A stretch of 64,000 nt of DNA from Methanobacterium sp. UBA279. GTDB lineage: Archaea; Methanobacteriota; Methanobacteria; Methanobacteriales; Methanobacteriaceae. The translations under genes were made by a program, and so were the position numbers. Under the pieces are notes generated by a model. It did not search any database. It was not told where the DNA came from and saw only the letters and a program-made list of their open reading frames with translations. This document shows, one piece after another, positions 60,956 to 64,000 of this stretch (position 1 is its first letter; each line of letters opens with the position of its first letter). Where the stretch lies: the NCBI GenBank assembly GCA_002502855.1, contig DAQK01000046.1, forward strand, positions 1 to 64,000, in the 5' to 3' direction.

Positions 60956-62701
60956 ATGAAAGGTAGCGAAGCAATAATCAAATCACTGAAAGACCAGGGA
61001 GTAGACATAGTTTTCGGGTATCCCGGAGGAGTTCTTCTCCCATTATACGATGTGTTATATGATTCTGACTTAAAACATATACTGGTGCGACACGAACAGT
61101 GCGCTGCTCACGCAGCCGACGGATACGCCCGTGCATCTGGAAAAGTAGGTGTATGCATCGGTACCTCCGGTCCAGGAGCCACCAATCTGGTGACAGGAAT
61201 TGCTACTGCTCACATGGACTCTTCACCTATCCTGGCCATCGCCGGGCAAGTAGGAACTGCACTAATTGGTCGTGACGCCTTTCAGGAAGTAGACACCCTG
61301 GGATTAACCATGCCCATAACCAAACACAATTTCCAGGCCATGCAGGCCGATGAGATACCGGGGATGATAAAATCTGCCTTCTATATCGCCAGTACCGGAC
61401 GGCAGGGACCCGTGGCCATAGACCTTCCTAAAGATGTTCAGGAACAGGAATTTGAGTATAAAGCTGATTTCCAGATCGACCTACCAGGTTACAAGCCAAC
61501 CAGGAAAGGACATCCCGGGCAGATTAAGAAAGCTTCAAATTTAATCCTTAAATCCAAAAAACCCGTAATCCTTGCTGGTGGAGGAGTTGTACTCTCCGAA
61601 TCATCAGACGAACTATTAGAACTTTCCAAGCTAATAAAAGCCCCGGTAACCACTACACTGATGGGTAAAGGCTCATTCCCTGAGGACGATCCCCTATCCC
61701 TGGGTATGCTGGGAATGCATGGTAGAAAAGTTGCTAACCTGGTGGTAGATGAGTGTGACTGTTTAATAGTTATAGGATGCCGTTTTTCAGATAGAACCAC
61801 TGGAAAAGTGGATGAATTCGCGCCTAATGCTAAAATTATCCACATAGATGTGGACCCTGCTGAAATTGGGAAGAACGTGGACATAGATATACCCATTGTG
61901 GGTGACGCCAAGATAGTCTTAACCAGCCTCATCAAGACCATCAGCAAGTTAAAAGAGGGTAACCCTGGATCTACAAAGGAATGGACCGATTACATATCAG
62001 ACTTTAAAATAAACTGCATACCCCGGCTTTCATTTGATGATGTACCACTTAAACCCCAGCAGGTTATTAAGGAGATAAGGGATTCCATTGATTATGATGC
62101 CATTGTCACCACTGATGTCGGCCAGAACCAGATGTGGATGGCACATTACTTTACTTCAAAAATCCCCAGGACATTTTTATCATCTGGTGGGCTGGGCACC
62201 ATGGGTTTCGGATTCCCAGCTGCCATGGGTGCTAAAGTAGCCCTCCCTGAAAATGATGTGGTGGCAGTGTGCGGAGATGGAGGATTTCTGATGGTCTGCC
62301 AGGACCTGGCCACCGTCAGAGAATACGATATACCCGTGGTAGTCTGTGTTTTAAACAATCGCTACCTGGGAATGGTTGCCCAATGGCAGAAACTCTTCTA
62401 TGACGAGCGAATGTCCCACACCCACCTGGGAGAAGTTCCAGACTTTGTTAAACTGGCAGAAGCATTTGGAGTCCGGGGTGAGAGGGTGGAAAAACCAGGA
62501 GAAATGAAAGAAACCCTACAATCCGCCCTGAAATCGGGAGAACCAACTCTTATAGATGTTATTATCGACCCTGATGAAATTCTGCCCATGGTACCCCCAG
62601 GATGCGGAATTACAGAAATAGTAGGTGAATATAAAGTGGAAAGGGAAGTCCCGGGAGAAATACCCTACCGGGCCCCACATAAGGAGAAGGAGTGGGAATA
62701 A
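60956..62701 (+). CDS. ilvB: Acetolactate synthase large subunit
   Basis: A 581-aa thiamine-diphosphate enzyme, first common step of valine/isoleucine synthesis. FGYPGGVLLPLYD with the catalytic Glu in VRHEQCAAHAADGYARA, FAD-binding region, and the ThDP motif CGDGGFLM...VVVCVLNN. I start at the ATG at 60956, which has AGGTG before it. A GTG three codons earlier is in frame. ilvN starts at the base after its stop. Confidence 0.96.
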   Translation: MKGSEAIIKSLKDQGVDIVFGYPGGVLLPLYDVLYDSDLKHILVRHEQCAAHAADGYARASGKVGVCIGTSGPGATNLVTGIATAHMDSSPILAIAGQVGTALIGRDAFQEVDTLGLTMPITKHNFQAMQADEIPGMIKSAFYIASTGRQGPVAIDLPKDVQEQEFEYKADFQIDLPGYKPTRKGHPGQIKKASNLILKSKKPVILAGGGVVLSESSDELLELSKLIKAPVTTTLMGKGSFPEDDPLSLGMLGMHGRKVANLVVDECDCLIVIGCRFSDRTTGKVDEFAPNAKIIHIDVDPAEIGKNVDIDIPIVGDAKIVLTSLIKTISKLKEGNPGSTKEWTDYISDFKINCIPRLSFDDVPLKPQQVIKEIRDSIDYDAIVTTDVGQNQMWMAHYFTSKIPRTFLSSGGLGTMGFGFPAAMGAKVALPENDVVAVCGDGGFLMVCQDLATVREYDIPVVVCVLNNRYLGMVAQWQKLFYDERMSHTHLGEVPDFVKLAEAFGVRGERVEKPGEMKETLQSALKSGEPTLIDVIIDPDEILPMVPPGCGITEIVGEYKVEREVPGEIPYRAPHKEKEWE

Positions 62702-63199
62702 ATGGATGAACAAAGAACACACGTTATAAGTACTCTGGTTTTGAACAAACCAGGTGTTCTGCAAAGGGTCGCCGGGCTTTTCACCAGAAGAGGCTTCAAC
62801 ATCGACAATATAACGGTGGGTACCTCGGAACAGGAAAATATGGCCCGAATGACTATCATCAGTAAAGGTGATGAGAAGGTCCTGGAACAGATCATAAAGC
62901 AACTCAATAAACTAATCGACGTGGTGAAGGTAAGAGACTTGGATCCGGAAAACACGGTGAAAAGGGAGCTGTGCCTGATTAAAATACATGCAATTTCAGA
63001 GAAGAAGAGATCCGAGGTTATCCAGTATGCCAATATCTTCCGGGGGAGAATAATCGATGTCAGCCCGGAAACCCTGACTGTGGAAATAACCGGTTCTCCA
63101 GGGAAAATAGAAGCCCTGATAGATTTATTGCGGGTTTTTGGAATAAAACAGATAGCTAGAACTGGACCTACAGCGATATCCAGAGGAACGTTGGACTAA
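62702..63199 (+). CDS. ilvN: Acetolactate synthase small (regulatory) subunit
   Basis: 165 aa. N-terminal ACT domain (HVISTLVLNKPGVLQRVAGLFTRRGFNIDNITVG) that binds valine for feedback control, and a C-terminal domain ending RTGPTAISRG. It begins directly after the ilvB stop, with GAAGGAGTGGG as ribosome site. ilvC follows at 51 bases. Confidence 0.96.
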   Translation: MDEQRTHVISTLVLNKPGVLQRVAGLFTRRGFNIDNITVGTSEQENMARMTIISKGDEKVLEQIIKQLNKLIDVVKVRDLDPENTVKRELCLIKIHAISEKKRSEVIQYANIFRGRIIDVSPETLTVEITGSPGKIEALIDLLRVFGIKQIARTGPTAISRGTLD

Positions 63200-63250
63200 T
63201 TCCCAATGAATTTTAAATATTTTATTAACTAAGTTTGAGGAGGAAAGAAT

Positions 63251-64000
63251 ATGTATTATGACAAAGACGTGGATACAGATGTTTTAAAGGATAAAAAAAT
63301 AGCAGTTATAGGATATGGAAGCCAGGGAATGGCCCAGGCAAGAAACATGGCTGATAGCGGATTAACCGTTATCGTGGGATTAAGAGAAGGAGGTAAATCA
63401 TGGCAAAGAGCTAAAGATGATGGTATGACTGTTTTATCAGTGGAAGAGGCTAGTAAAGAGGCTGATATAATTCACATACTTATTCCAGATGAAATACAGG
63501 CCCAGGTATATGAACAGTCCATTAAAGACGGTCTAGAAGAAGGAAACACCATATCATTTTCACACGGATACAACATCCACTTCGGATACATAAAACCACC
63601 AGAAAACGTTAACATATCCATGATAGCCCCTAAAGGACCCGGTGCCATGGTAAGACAGACTTATGAAGAAGGTTTTGGAATTCCAGGATTAGTGGCTGTG
63701 GAACAAGACTACACCGGCAACACACTAAATGTGGCACTGGCCATGGGTAAAGGAGTAGGACTCACCCGGGCGGGAGTTCTAGAGACCACCTTCAAAGAGG
63801 AAACCGAAACAGATCTCTTCGGAGAACAGGCTGTTCTATGTGGTGGAGCAACTGAACTCATTAAAAATGGATTTGAAACCCTGGTGGAAGCAGGGTACCA
63901 GCCAGAACTGGCTTACTTCGAGACCTGCCATGAACTGAAACTCATCGTTGACCTGATCTATAAAAACGGATTCGCGGGCATGTGGGACAATGTGAGCAAC
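63251..64000 (+). CDS. ilvC: Ketol-acid reductoisomerase, truncated by the window end
   Basis: The first 250 codons are present, and the frame is open to the end of the window. NADPH-binding IAVIGYGSQGMAQARNMADSG, then IPDEIQAQVYEQSI, FSHGYNIHFG, MIAPKGPGAMVRQTYEEGFGIPGLVAV, and ETDLFGEQAVLCGGATELI with metal ligands. It converts acetolactate to dihydroxyisovalerate. GAGGAGG precedes the ATG at 63251. Last gene of ilvBNC in this window. Confidence 0.97.
   Translation, partial: MYYDKDVDTDVLKDKKIAVIGYGSQGMAQARNMADSGLTVIVGLREGGKSWQRAKDDGMTVLSVEEASKEADIIHILIPDEIQAQVYEQSIKDGLEEGNTISFSHGYNIHFGYIKPPENVNISMIAPKGPGAMVRQTYEEGFGIPGLVAVEQDYTGNTLNVALAMGKGVGLTRAGVLETTFKEETETDLFGEQAVLCGGATELIKNGFETLVEAGYQPELAYFETCHELKLIVDLIYKNGFAGMWDNVSN

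Overview
The window comes from a methanogenic archaeon of the order Methanobacteriales, most probably a mesophilic Methanobacterium-like species. The evidence is thiol:fumarate reductase (tfrA), O-phosphoseryl-tRNA synthetase (sepS), coenzyme F430 genes (cfbB, cfbD), F420-dependent methylene-H4MPT dehydrogenase (mtd), a Fae-Hps fusion, an archaeal-type ThrS, Alba, and secreted proteins with pseudomurein-binding repeats. Most of the DNA is AT-rich with short intergenic gaps, TATA boxes and GGAGG/GGTGA-type ribosome binding sites.

Layout. 0-2.4 kb: a decayed IS630 element, gene debris and two small ORFs that may be one split membrane/zinc-ribbon gene. 2.4-14.4 kb: core metabolism (tfrA, sepS, endonuclease V, ribK, ribB, a GATase-ATPase fusion, gatA, a DUF1624 membrane protein, an alanine dehydrogenase-like enzyme, a LysE exporter). 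14.4-28.7 kb: HAD protein, TMEM175 pseudogene, DUF362 and TIM-barrel genes, a PadR-ABC-beta-propeller operon, alba, cfbD, a response regulator, leuA, DUF63, PHP and DUF1786 genes. 28.8-50.3 kb: trpB2, a pseudomurein-binding peptidase-like protein, fae-hps, ferredoxin-hisB, mtd, a membrane polymerase-like protein, cfbB, a radical SAM protein, a ParA operon, thrS, ilvD, signal peptidase, argS, argF and purD. 50.5-60.7 kb: an accessory region with a tyrosine recombinase, a frameshifted gene, a GC-richer block of apparently bacterial genes (MarR, two ABC ATPases, a permease, a metallo-hydrolase, a TauE exporter), several secreted proteins and a 135-bp duplicated element. 60.9-64 kb: the ilvB-ilvN-ilvC operon, which runs off the right end.

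Pathways. The ilvBNC, ilvD and leuA genes cover most of branched-chain amino acid synthesis. cfbB and cfbD are two steps of F430 synthesis. ribB and ribK serve flavin synthesis. mtd and fae-hps handle C1 units and ribulose-phosphate supply.

The most interesting items are these. (1) A chromosomal ParA operon has a partner that carries the ParB N-terminal LGKGLDALI motif but no visible ParB DNA-binding domain. AAGTTATAAG repeats lie at both ends of the operon and in a cluster 6 kb away. (2) An imported ABC exporter has two ATPases whose defects are complementary, predicting one canonical and one dead ATP site. (3) A duplicated element with a conserved 35-codon ORF flanks a secreted peptidoglycan-binding-type protein. 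(4) A secreted pseudomurein-binding protein has an M14-like zinc peptidase signature. (5) An endonuclease V has Asn at a metal-ligand Asp. No tRNA, rRNA or CRISPR array was recognised.
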